Positions 56,576-64,000 of a stretch of 64,000 nucleotides of DNA are shown here, in pieces. Origin of the DNA: Deinococcus cellulosilyticus NBRC 106333 = KACC 11606. Lineage in GTDB: Bacteria; Deinococcota; Deinococci; Deinococcales; Deinococcaceae. Within the stretch, counting starts at the first letter, position 1. Every line of letters starts with the position of its first letter. Made by a program: the position numbers and the translations under genes. Where the stretch lies: NCBI RefSeq assembly GCF_007990775.1, contig NZ_BJXB01000008.1:1-64000 (forward strand), in the 5' to 3' direction. Under the pieces are notes generated by a model. It ran no database searches, was not told where the DNA came from, and saw nothing but the letters and a program-made list of their open reading frames with translations.

Positions 56576-56595
56576 CGAGAGTTGGCCAGTGGGCC

Positions 56596-56628
56596 CAAAA
56601 AGAGAGAAGAGGGATCTCCCTCTTCTCT
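56596..56628 (-). terminator. topA terminator
   Basis: Minus strand: AGAGAAGAGGGA/TCCCTCTTCTCT near-perfect palindrome followed by CTTTTT. Confidence 0.82.
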
Positions 56629-56659
56629 GGCATGTCGTTGAAACATTCAAAAGGCCTGT

Positions 56660-59542
56660 TCAGGCTGTGACGGTTTTGCGCCAGGCTTCCTGCAGTTTCT
56701 TGGAGATCTGCAGCATCATGCCTTTGGCTTTTTTGACGTCCAGCCCGAGTTCAGGGGCCACGTCTTCCGCTTTGCGGTTCTCATCCCTGAGGGCCACGAT
56801 CAGTTTGCGTTCCGTGTCACTCAGAACATCCAGATGGGACTTGAGGTCCTTCCAGTCTGCTTTTTCCTTGACTTCAGGGGCTTTGCTGGCAGCTTTTGAA
56901 GCCTTGGCTGCAGTTTTTGAGGTGGCCTTGCTGGTTTTGCTGGAGCTTTTGGCCGCTGCTTTTGCAGGGGTTTTGACTGCTGTTTTGCTGGCCTTGCTGC
57001 TGGTTTTGGCAGCAGGGGCTTTTCTGGCTGTTTTGCCTGCCTTGGCCTTGGGTGGCTTGCCCCGTTCTGCCATGAGTTCACGGGTCTTTTCAGCAGTCAG
57101 GCTGTGGGCGTCTTCTCCTGCCCGCAGGTAGGCATTGTTTTCACCGTCGGTCAGGTAAGGTCCAAAGCGGCCCACCTTGACCAGAATGGGGGTGCGGTCC
57201 GGGTACTCGAAGACCTTGAGGGGAGCTGCGGCCTGCCCACGTGTTCTGGGGGCAGCGAAGAGAACACGGGCTTCTTCGGGCGTGACTGTGAAGAGCATCT
57301 CGTGGGTGGCGAGGGTGCGGTTGTCCTTGCCTTTTTTCAGGTAGGGGCCATAGCGTCCGTTCATGGCCCACACCTCTTCCCCATCGAGCTCTCCGACCAG
57401 TCGGGGAATGGAGAGCAGTTTGAGGGCACGTTCCAGCGTCATGCCGCTCAGGGAGTCTGTGGGAAACAGGCTGGCGGTTTTCTCGCCCATCTGGACGTAA
57501 GGGCCATAACGGCCTGCCTTGGCAACCACATCCTGTCCGGTTTCCGGGTCCTGTCCGAGGATGCTTTCGTCTCCCCCTTTGGAGAGGAGGTCTTCGGCCT
57601 GCTCCAGGGTCAGTTCGTCGGGGGCAATGTCGTTGGGCAGGGTGGCACTGGCCTCCCCTTTTTTCATGTACGCCCCGAATTTGCCCAGCCGAACCTCAAT
57701 GTCTGAACCTTCGAGGGCAGGGACAGGAATCAGGCTGATGGCGCGGGGATCAATCTGATCGAGCTGTTTCTGGATCTGGGATTTCAGGCCCTCATCTCCG
57801 AAGTAGAAGGCCTGCAGGTAAGGCACATGCTCCTTACGGCCTCCGGCAATCTCGTCGAGGTCTTCTTCCATGCGGGCCGTGAAGTTGTAGTCCACCAGCC
57901 TGGAGAAGTGGTTCTCCAGCAGGGCCTGGGTTGCAAAAGCCGTCCAGGTTGGGATCAGGGCTGTGCCCCGTTTAAAGACGTACCCCCGGTCCTGAATGGT
58001 GGAGATGATGCTGGCATACGTAGAAGGGCGACCAATCCCGGCACCTTCGAGCGCCTGCACCAGGGAAGCTTCGGTGTAGCGGGCCGGAGGCTGGGTGTGG
58101 TGCTCGCGGGTGCGCATGTCTTTCGCACGCACCTCGTCCCCTTTCTGCATGGGGGGCAGGATCAGTTCGCGGTCTTCAAGGGCGGCTTCAGGGTCGTCAC
58201 TGCCTTCCACGTAGGCCCGCAGGAATCCCGGAAAGTCGATGGTTTTTCCGCTGGCACTGAAGATGGCATCTGCGCCCTGCAACCGCACCTGCATTCTGCG
58301 GCCTCTGGCGTCGGCCATCTGGCTTGCGACGGTGCGCTTCCAGATCAGGTCGTAGAGCCTGAATTCATCGTCGGACAGTTCGCCCCTCACGTCCTGGGGG
58401 GTGCGGAAGCTGGACCCGGCAGGGCGGATCGCCTCGTGGGCCTCCTGGGCATTTTTGGCCTTCTTGTCGTAGGTGCGGGGGGTGGGGTGCAAATAATCGT
58501 CCCCGTACATCTGGCGCACCTGCTTGCGGGCCGCCTCCATCGCCTCTTTGGAAAGGGTGGTGGAGTCCGTTCGCATGTAGGTGATGTACCCCTGCTCGTA
58601 AAGACGCTGTGCAGTACGCATGGTGCGCTGGGCACTGAACCCGAGCTTTCTTGACCCTTCCTGTTGCAGGCTGGAGGTGATGAAAGGGGCGTAGGGCTTC
58701 TGGGTGAAGGGGCGCTCTTCGGTGGAAACCACCGAGAACGCAGTGGTTTTCAGTCGCTCCAGCAGGCTTTCTGCATCTGCTTTTTTCAGCAGAACCACTT
58801 TCGCATCGGGCTTCAACTGTCCGGTGAGGGGGTCAAAGTCTTTGCCGGTGGCCAGGCGCACCCCACCCAGTTCAATCAGGGCTGCGGTGAATCCCTCGTC
58901 TTTGAGGGTTCTGAAAAGGCCCTCCAGGCTCCAGAACTCTGCACTTCGGAAACGCATGCGTTCCCGTTCACGCTCGACGAGCAGACGGGTGGCCACACTC
59001 TGCACCCGGCCTGCACTGAGTTTGGGGGCCACTTTGCGCCACAGCACCGGAGACACCTCATAGCCGTACAGGCGGTCCAGCACCCGGCGGGCCTCCTGGG
59101 CATGCACCAGGTTCTCATCGATCTGGCGGGGGTGCTGGATGGCGTTGCGGATGGCCTCCGGGGTGATTTCGTGAAAGACCATGCGCTTGACCGGCACCTT
59201 GGGTTTCAGTTCCTGGTACAGGTGCCAGGCGATGCTTTCCCCCTCGCGGTCATCGTCGGTTGCGAGCACCACCTCCCGGGCCTCTTTGACCAGGGCCTTC
59301 AGGCGGGCAACGTGTTTTTTCTTTTCAGAGGGCACCACATAAAGAGGTTTGAAATCATGCTCCACATCAATCCCCAGGCTGGCCCAGGGCTTCTGCTTGT
59401 ACTGCTCCGGCACTTCAGAGGCCGAATTCGGCAGGTCGCGGATGTGCCCGATGGAGGACTCCACCTGGTAGTCTTTCCCCAGATATTTCTCAATGGTTTT
59501 CGCCTTGGCGGGCGATTCCACAATCACCAGTGTCTTAGCCAT
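56660..59542 (-). CDS. topA: DNA topoisomerase I with Lys/Ala-rich C-terminal tail
   Basis: Relaxes negative supercoils. The TOPRIM domain has VIVESPAKAKTIEKYLG and DDDREGE (96-102); the catalytic tyrosine is in GYITYMRTDS (Tyr322). About four C-terminal topoisomerase repeats (GRYGPYxxxG type, roughly 595-800) replace zinc fingers, as in actinobacteria-like enzymes. A Lys/Ala/Ser-rich, histone-H1-like linker (about 825-893) is followed by a final helical domain (about 895-960). The ATG at 59542 starts the conserved MAKTLVIVES; the longer frame is rejected. Confidence 0.96.
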   Translation of the reverse strand: MAKTLVIVESPAKAKTIEKYLGKDYQVESSIGHIRDLPNSASEVPEQYKQKPWASLGIDVEHDFKPLYVVPSEKKKHVARLKALVKEAREVVLATDDDREGESIAWHLYQELKPKVPVKRMVFHEITPEAIRNAIQHPRQIDENLVHAQEARRVLDRLYGYEVSPVLWRKVAPKLSAGRVQSVATRLLVERERERMRFRSAEFWSLEGLFRTLKDEGFTAALIELGGVRLATGKDFDPLTGQLKPDAKVVLLKKADAESLLERLKTTAFSVVSTEERPFTQKPYAPFITSSLQQEGSRKLGFSAQRTMRTAQRLYEQGYITYMRTDSTTLSKEAMEAARKQVRQMYGDDYLHPTPRTYDKKAKNAQEAHEAIRPAGSSFRTPQDVRGELSDDEFRLYDLIWKRTVASQMADARGRRMQVRLQGADAIFSASGKTIDFPGFLRAYVEGSDDPEAALEDRELILPPMQKGDEVRAKDMRTREHHTQPPARYTEASLVQALEGAGIGRPSTYASIISTIQDRGYVFKRGTALIPTWTAFATQALLENHFSRLVDYNFTARMEEDLDEIAGGRKEHVPYLQAFYFGDEGLKSQIQKQLDQIDPRAISLIPVPALEGSDIEVRLGKFGAYMKKGEASATLPNDIAPDELTLEQAEDLLSKGGDESILGQDPETGQDVVAKAGRYGPYVQMGEKTASLFPTDSLSGMTLERALKLLSIPRLVGELDGEEVWAMNGRYGPYLKKGKDNRTLATHEMLFTVTPEEARVLFAAPRTRGQAAAPLKVFEYPDRTPILVKVGRFGPYLTDGENNAYLRAGEDAHSLTAEKTRELMAERGKPPKAKAGKTARKAPAAKTSSKASKTAVKTPAKAAAKSSSKTSKATSKTAAKASKAASKAPEVKEKADWKDLKSHLDVLSDTERKLIVALRDENRKAEDVAPELGLDVKKAKGMMLQISKKLQEAWRKTVTA

Positions 59543-59802
59543 TACCCAAACCCCATCACCCCGAGTGTTTCCATGCTGCTGTGCAGCGGTCTGTGTCAAC
59601 GTTCTGCAAGGTGTTCACCGACATGCCAGTTGTTTGCGTTTTCCTGTTGTTGACAGGCAACTTCAGGCTGAACGTCCAACTTCAACTTAGCGGCACATTA
59701 GCATAAAACCCTGACTTGCGCTAGCGCATCAGACAAGATTGACAGCATAGAAAACCGCACTGTTTCGCTGAAAATCCTGATCTTGTGGAAAGGCCTGCAC
59801 AC

Positions 59803-59825
59803 AAAAACCCAGGTTTCCCTGGGTC
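59803..59825 (-). terminator. Terminator of the CpXC gene
   Basis: Minus strand ACCCAGG/CCTGGGT stem with GAAA loop followed by a T-run. The region 59543-59802 is the topA promoter region; it holds a TGCGCTAGCGCA palindrome near 59718 and no gene. Confidence 0.82.
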
Positions 59826-59860
59826 TGGATCTTGGGTCTATAGGCCTGCCCCTGCGACCA

Positions 59861-60301
59861 TCACATGACTTTCTTGCGTTTGCGCAGAATCGGATAGAAT
59901 TCTGCAAGTTTGCGCCTGAAGAAAATGTAAGTCAGCAGTTCCTGCACATCAAAAACCACATGGTTGCCAGGAATGTAGGCTGGCAGGCGCTTGTCGGACA
60001 GCTCCACCCGTCCCTGTTCATCAAATTGCTCAAAAACCTCTAAGGTGGGGTCTTCCAGACTGGCTGCAGGCACATAATGCACGCAGTACTCCAGACGGGG
60101 ATCGTAATAGGTGAGGGGTTCTTCCACAAAAGTCGCTTCGCTGCAAGATGGGCAGGTGGTGGTGTTGATTTTCCCTGCAAACAGGTCATCGTGCAGATCG
60201 GGGTGGGTCCCGATGTTGATCACCTCATATAAGGTCACCTGATATTTCTTGCTGCAATTCGGGCAGGTAAATGGGTGCTGTCTGGAGCTGGTCATGTTCA
60301 T
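59861..60301 (-). CDS. CpXC-domain protein
   Basis: The 146-residue protein starts with a zinc-ribbon-like CpXC domain: CPNC (13-16) and CPSC (50-53), with the family pattern VTLYEVINIGTHPDLHDDL between. The rest is a helical/strand domain ending in a basic tail RKRKKVM. Function unknown; the domain occurs in proteins of several bacteria without known activity. ATGs at 60301 and 60295 are both possible; TACAAT is 3 or 9 bases upstream. Confidence 0.75.
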   Translation of the reverse strand: MNMTSSRQHPFTCPNCSKKYQVTLYEVINIGTHPDLHDDLFAGKINTTTCPSCSEATFVEEPLTYYDPRLEYCVHYVPAASLEDPTLEVFEQFDEQGRVELSDKRLPAYIPGNHVVFDVQELLTYIFFRRKLAEFYPILRKRKKVM

Positions 60302-60350
60302 TTCATTGTACAGAAATCTTACATTTTAAGTAGTGCCTGCGGTCAGACCG

Positions 60351-60384
60351 AAAAACAAAAACACCGCACCATTTTGTGCGGTGT
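60351..60384 (-). terminator. ilvE terminator
   Basis: Minus strand ACACCGCA/TGCGGTGT stem followed by TTTTTGTTTTT. Confidence 0.88.
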
Positions 60385-60412
60385 ACATGGGGAATCCGTC
60401 TCAGGCGTGAAC

Positions 60413-61333
60413 TCACTCCACGTAGGTGAGCCAGTGGTCATACCTGGGGTTTTTCCCGGTCACAATGTCCATGTAACGCCCACGGATTTCACGGGTGATT
60501 TCCCCAGCACGGCCACTGCCGATTTCCCGGAAGTCGATGCTCGAAATCGGAGAGACCTCGGCAGCAGTGCCCGTCATGAACACCTCGTCGGCGGTGTACA
60601 GTTCATCCCGGGTGGCCATGACCTCCTGAACCTCCAGACCCATGTCACGGGCCACATGGAAGATGCTGTCCCGGGTGATCCCGGTGAGGGTCACGCTGTG
60701 GGCAATGGCGTACATCTTCTTGCCCTTGAGGAAGAAGATGTTCTCACCGCTGCCCTCGGAGACGTACCCTTCCTTGTCCAGCATGATGGCCTCATCAAAA
60801 CCTGCACTGATCGCATCTGCCTTGGCGAGTGAGCTGTTGATGTAGTTGCCCCCGGCTTTGGATTTGGTGGGCAGCACATTGCCCGGAGAACGCGCCCAGG
60901 AAGAGGTCACCACCTTTGCACCTTTCTCGATGGCCTCATCGCCCAGGTAGGTGCCCCACTTCCAGGCAGCAACCATCACTTCCACAGGGCAAGGGAGGGG
61001 GTTGAGGCCCAGAGACTCTCCGCCCCGGAAGGCAAGAGGGCGAATGTAACAGGCGTCGTACCCGTTGTCTTTGACCACAGCCTTCACTGCAGCATTGATC
61101 TCGTCCGCGCTGTAGGGAATGGGCATGCGGATGATTTTGGCACTGTTGAACAGGCGCTCGGTGTGCTCCTGAAGACGAAAGACCGCAGCCCCCTTTTCGG
61201 TGGCATACGCACGGATGCCCTCGAAAACACTGCTGCCGTAATGCAAAGCGTGAGCCAGAACGGAAATGCGGGCCTCTTCCTGAGGAACCATCTTGCCGTT
61301 CAACCAGATCAATCCTGCTTGGATACCACTCAT
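60413..61333 (-). CDS. ilvE: Branched-chain amino acid aminotransferase
   Basis: Transfers the amino group between glutamate and the 2-oxoacids of Leu, Ile and Val. The 306-residue class IV aminotransferase has ALHYGSSVFEGIRAY near the N-terminus, the PLP-lysine region LPTKSKAGGNYINS, GENIFFLK and TGTAAEVSPI. AGGAGG lies six bases before the ATG at 61333. Confidence 0.95.
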   Translation of the reverse strand: MSGIQAGLIWLNGKMVPQEEARISVLAHALHYGSSVFEGIRAYATEKGAAVFRLQEHTERLFNSAKIIRMPIPYSADEINAAVKAVVKDNGYDACYIRPLAFRGGESLGLNPLPCPVEVMVAAWKWGTYLGDEAIEKGAKVVTSSWARSPGNVLPTKSKAGGNYINSSLAKADAISAGFDEAIMLDKEGYVSEGSGENIFFLKGKKMYAIAHSVTLTGITRDSIFHVARDMGLEVQEVMATRDELYTADEVFMTGTAAEVSPISSIDFREIGSGRAGEITREIRGRYMDIVTGKNPRYDHWLTYVE

Positions 61334-61378
61334 CAAAGCCTCCTGTGTGAATCGCCCCCAAATTTTACCTTATGGAAC

Positions 61379-61581
61379 GCTCAGCCGTCAGGGATCAGCA
61401 ATTGGGCAGAAAGCCGAACACCAGAATCCTTGCACCTGTGAATGGTCTGCTTTGAACCGCTTGCTTCCCTGAAGAAACCTTGCGAAAAATCGAAACACCC
61501 CATCAAAATCCACAGCTACACTGAAAAAAATGCTTCTGCTGGATGAAAAAGCTGACCGCTGACTGCTGACCGCTGATCGCT
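61379..61581. repeat. Heptad inverted-repeat element, GCTGACG type (A6)
   Basis: Left arm 61379-61399, inverted right arm 61551-61581. It occupies most of the 301-bp gap between ilvE and the DUF218 gene. Confidence 0.8.
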
Positions 61582-61634
61582 CCCTTTCAATGTGATCCAT
61601 CTCGCATTAGTATGAAGTTCGGAGTTGGAGCAGC

Positions 61635-62201
61635 ATGAGAACACACTGGCCACAAGTGGGCATCGTCACCCTTGGCATGATGGGCTTTCCCCATGCCAGT
61701 CCCGCAAACATCTCAGATCCCAGTCCCACAGTGATCGTGCTGGGTGCTGCCCAGTACAACGGCAAACCCTCCCCCATTTTCAGGAGCCGCTTGCAGCATG
61801 CACTGAACCTTTACCAGACTGGGCGGGTTCAGAAGGTCATCGTGACCGGAGGCAAGGCCGAAGGAGACCGTTACAGCGAGGGGGAGGCAGGCCGGAACTT
61901 CCTGATCCAGAAGGGGATTCCTGCAAAGCATGTGCTGGCTGAAACCCGCAGCCGCAACACTTATGAGAACCTGAAGAACGCAAAAGGATGGGTGACCACT
62001 CCCGTCAGTGTGGTCACAGACTCCATTCACATGCCCAGGGCGATCGCGATGGCCAAAGACCTGGGCATGGAGGCCCACCCCAGCCCCAGTCCTCTGCCAG
62101 AAAACACCAGCAAAGACTTCCTGGAGAACTATGCTGCAAGAGAGCGCCTGGCTTATATGGCCTACATCCTGATGGGCGAGAAGGCCACCGGCAAGAAATA
62201 A
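61635..62201 (+). CDS. YdcF/SanA-family (DUF218) protein
   Basis: The 188-residue protein has the DUF218 features IVLGAAQYNGKPSPIFRSRL (Asp-Asn-type binding loop), VIVTGGKAEGD, ETRSRNTYENLKNAK and VVTDSIHMPRA. Members are linked to envelope precursor metabolism (ElyC/SanA). A weak export signal may be present at the N-terminus. GGAG lies four bases before the ATG; TAGTAT (about 61609) with TTTCAA 17 bp upstream is a possible promoter. Confidence 0.83.
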   Translation: MRTHWPQVGIVTLGMMGFPHASPANISDPSPTVIVLGAAQYNGKPSPIFRSRLQHALNLYQTGRVQKVIVTGGKAEGDRYSEGEAGRNFLIQKGIPAKHVLAETRSRNTYENLKNAKGWVTTPVSVVTDSIHMPRAIAMAKDLGMEAHPSPSPLPENTSKDFLENYAARERLAYMAYILMGEKATGKK

Positions 62202-62219
62202 CAGCACCTGAACCTTATA

Positions 62220-62242
62220 GGAGGCCTCCGGGTCTCCTTTTT
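62220..62242 (+). terminator. Intrinsic terminator
   Basis: GGAGGCC/GGTCTCC stem (one G-U pair) with a short loop followed by five T residues. Confidence 0.75.
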
Positions 62243-62331
62243 GCTGGATTTTTCATGCAATTGTACCGTTTTGAATAACAATTTCTAAGCAACACTGTGA
62301 TCAGGATGCAACTCCTCACTCAATTTCTCCG

Positions 62332-62337
62332 TACAAT
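62332..62337 (+). promoter_or_regulatory. -10 box of a leaderless promoter
   Basis: TACAAT lies 6 nt before the ATG at 62344. Confidence 0.6.
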
Positions 62338-62343
62338 TCTCGC

Positions 62344-63519
62344 ATGAAACGTCTGTCCGTCCTGATGTTGCTCCTCTTGGGTGCAGCTCAAGCCAAAACC
62401 GAAATCAAACTCTGGCATTACCTGAGTGCAGAACCCGCTCCCACCCTGTTCAACCAGTTTGCAGCTGAATTCAACAAATCCCAGGACGATTACGTGATCC
62501 GACCTGAGTACGCCGGTGGCTACAAGGAGATGGACCAGAAGATCATTGCTGGCCTGCGCGCCAACAACACACCTCCCGCCCTGCTGGTGGACAATGCCTT
62601 CTTTGTGCGCCTGATGCAGAGCGGACAGCTCAAGGACCTGGACAAATACACCGGGGTGATCCCTGAAAGCCTGTCTTCGGACATCTATCCAGTGGCCTGG
62701 AACATGGGAAAAAACAAAGAAGGACGCTTTGGCCTTCCCTGGGCGGCAAGCAGCATGCTGATGTTCTTCAATGGTGCAGCCTTCAAAGCCAAAAATGTCG
62801 CCCTGCCCGACACCTGGCCTGAGTTTTACACTGCAGCCCAGAAACTCACCTCCAGAGGGACCAGCGGGGTCTCTTTCATCACCGAATCCTGGATTTTTGC
62901 CTCCATGGTGTACAGCCAGGGTGGAGATCTGGTCAAAGACAACAAACCCAACCTGCTGGACCCCGTGGTCATTGAGAGCCTGCAGCAACTCGTCAACCTG
63001 AAAAACAAAAAAGCCCTGATTCCCAGAGCCACAGGCGAAGTGCAGAATGCTGTGATTGACTTCCTGCGCACCAAGACCTTCATGGTGGTGGCCCCCAGCA
63101 GTGCCTTCCCCCTGGCCTTCAAGAACCCCAATTATCTGAGTCTGCAGGTCTCTGCCTATCCCCTGCCTGGCTCCAGCATTGCAGGTGAAAGCCAGCTTGC
63201 CGTCATGAAATCTGCTTCTGATGCCCAGACCAAAGGGGTCATGGAGTTCTGGAAGTTCCTGCTGAAACCCGACAACCTCAGAAAATGGTCCACCGACGCC
63301 TACTACGTGCCAGTGCGCAAGAGTGTGGCAAAACAGGTCATGAATGACCCCATTCTGGCTGCCGCCGTGAAGAGTTTCGAACGCTCGCAGAACCTCCCTG
63401 CTGTTCCACAACTCGACGACTGGCGTCTGGACCTGGAAATTGCCATTGAGAAAGCCCTCAAGGGCAATGTTCCGGTGGAGCAGGCCCTTAAGGAAGCACA
63501 GCAGAATGCGCTGAAGTGA
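62344..63519 (+). CDS. Sugar/glycerol-3-phosphate-type ABC substrate-binding protein
   Basis: A 391-residue periplasmic binding protein (UgpB/MalE-like cluster D): signal peptide MKRLSVLMLLLLGAAQA, then the family pattern ITLWHY-like IKLWHYLSAEPAPT, LPWAASSMLMFFNGAAFKAK, MVVAPSSAFP and FWKFLLKPDN. No lipobox. TACAAT six bases before the ATG marks a leaderless start. No permease or ATPase gene lies next to it, so the rest of the transporter is elsewhere. Confidence 0.9.
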   Translation: MKRLSVLMLLLLGAAQAKTEIKLWHYLSAEPAPTLFNQFAAEFNKSQDDYVIRPEYAGGYKEMDQKIIAGLRANNTPPALLVDNAFFVRLMQSGQLKDLDKYTGVIPESLSSDIYPVAWNMGKNKEGRFGLPWAASSMLMFFNGAAFKAKNVALPDTWPEFYTAAQKLTSRGTSGVSFITESWIFASMVYSQGGDLVKDNKPNLLDPVVIESLQQLVNLKNKKALIPRATGEVQNAVIDFLRTKTFMVVAPSSAFPLAFKNPNYLSLQVSAYPLPGSSIAGESQLAVMKSASDAQTKGVMEFWKFLLKPDNLRKWSTDAYYVPVRKSVAKQVMNDPILAAAVKSFERSQNLPAVPQLDDWRLDLEIAIEKALKGNVPVEQALKEAQQNALK

Positions 63520-63522
63520 GCA

Positions 63523-63607
63523 GAAGGCTGAAGGCTGAAAGCAAATCCATGTGAGTGTCAGGTGCCGAGAGCCGAGAGCCGAGAGCCGAGAGCCGAGAGC
63601 CGAGAGC
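63523..63607. repeat. Tandem heptad arrays (B7)
   Basis: A GGCTGAAGGCTGAAAGC stretch (63526-63542) starts a few bases after the stop codon, then six perfect tandem GCCGAGA units plus GC (63564-63607). No inverted partner is seen, unlike most other copies. Confidence 0.8.
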
Positions 63608-63645
63608 ATCGTGATCTATGGGTTTGATGATGTCAATGAATTTGT

Positions 63646-63669
63646 AGGGGCGCAGCGTGCTGCGCCCTG
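63646..63669. repeat. Widespread intergenic palindrome
   Basis: GGGCGCAGC-type arm and GCTGCGCCC arm around GT, flanked by GTAGG. It resembles a palindrome common in many bacterial genomes. It and the heptad arrays fill the 286-bp gap 63520-63805 together with the ftsY promoter region. Confidence 0.6.
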
Positions 63670-63805
63670 TTGGCAAAAATGGCGTTGTGAACATCTGGGT
63701 TTCATGCTCAGAAACAGTGTTACAGTTGAAATCAGGCATTAGGCGCAAAATATCATTGCCAGCGCGGGATAAAATGTCCCTCACCTTCTGGCACAATGGA
63801 GGATC

Positions 63806-64000
63806 ATGAGTTGGTTTCAACGTCTCAAAGAGGGTCTGAGCAAGACCCGTCAACAATTGAATCAATCGGTGGGGGTGCTGGGCACCGACCTGAAGGACAT
63901 TTTCACCAACAGGCTTGAAACCCTGGAGGACCTGGAGTATGCCCTGATTGCTGCCGATGTGGGCCGTGCAGCCACCGAGGAGATTCTGGAGGACATCAAG
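63806..64000 (+). CDS. ftsY: Signal recognition particle receptor FtsY (N-terminal part)
   Basis: The first 65 residues (MSWFQRLKEGLSKTRQQLNQ...; LEDLEYALIAADVGRAATEEI) are the N domain of FtsY without a long acidic A domain, as in Gram-positives and Deinococcus. The GTPase domain lies beyond the window edge. GGAGG lies three bases before the ATG. FtsY docks with Ffh (encoded at 2468-3793). Confidence 0.95.
   Translation, partial: MSWFQRLKEGLSKTRQQLNQSVGVLGTDLKDIFTNRLETLEDLEYALIAADVGRAATEEILEDIK

Noticed and set aside
63564..63607. CRISPR-like regular repeat
   Set aside because: Units are 7 bp with no spacers, so this is a tandem heptad array.

Overview
The window is chromosomal DNA from a Deinococcus-type bacterium, probably one of the species with moderate GC content. 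Five things point that way: housekeeping genes of that lineage (tuf, ffh, ftsY, topA, menaquinone-futalosine mqnC); a NadV/NadM-Nudix NAD salvage route; an S-layer-homology (SLH) outer-envelope protein; many genes whose start codon lies 6-7 nt after a TANNNT -10 box (leaderless transcripts, a deinococcal habit); and intergenic spaces full of short repeats. No prophage, IS transposase or CRISPR array was seen. The genus is inferred from the proteins; the species is not determined.

Layout. 1-6 kb: tuf start, a small stress-like protein, a membrane protein, an AlkA-type glycosylase, ffh, a monooxygenase-like membrane protein and an alpha/beta hydrolase. 6-10.1 kb: the oxidative pentose phosphate operon gnd-zwf-opcA-pgl. 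10.1-18 kb: a C39-like peptidase, a PadR/HAAS pair, an EEP-family nuclease or phosphatase, a TetR-controlled membrane protein-GNAT-TetR operon, a NADAR gene and a short-chain dehydrogenase. 18-28 kb: nadV, a 1084-residue BTAD/AAA/TPR regulator followed by a 61-residue protein and a ZU5-like lipoprotein, an ADP-ribosylglycohydrolase, and nadM-Nudix. 28-35.6 kb: a hydrolase-PadR operon, a lipoprotein, a TPR protein, tRNA hydroxylase trhO, an SLH/coiled-coil/collagen-like/beta-barrel protein, a YigZ-like protein and an ADP-ribose-type Nudix hydrolase. 35.6-44.6 kb: amidase, PAP2 phosphatase, amino-acid ABC permease, esterase, an HMGL-like synthase divergent from an HTH-citrate synthase, a Dus enzyme, and GNAT-argB. 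44.6-54 kb: tRNA-Gln, an Lrp/LysE pair, a candidate small RNA, a HAD protein, a DMT permease, dusA, a CHASE2 histidine kinase, a DUF2971 protein and mqnC. 54-64 kb: two GGDEF-family genes (one degenerate, one fused to a P-loop-like module), a cupin, topA, a CpXC protein, ilvE, a DUF218 protein, a sugar-binding protein and the start of ftsY.

The most striking non-coding structure is a family of elements of about 120-250 bp. Their two ends are inverted arrays of 7-bp units (GCCGAGA type or GCTGACG type). Thirteen such loci are listed; 11 have both inverted arms and two are one-sided or tandem. Many butt directly against stop codons, and in three genes the TAG stop overlaps the element edge. Other points of interest are the GGDEF pair, the collagen-like SLH protein, a 20-bp motif (17 identical positions) in front of both genes downstream of the BTAD regulator, and a concentration of NAD+/ADP-ribose genes.
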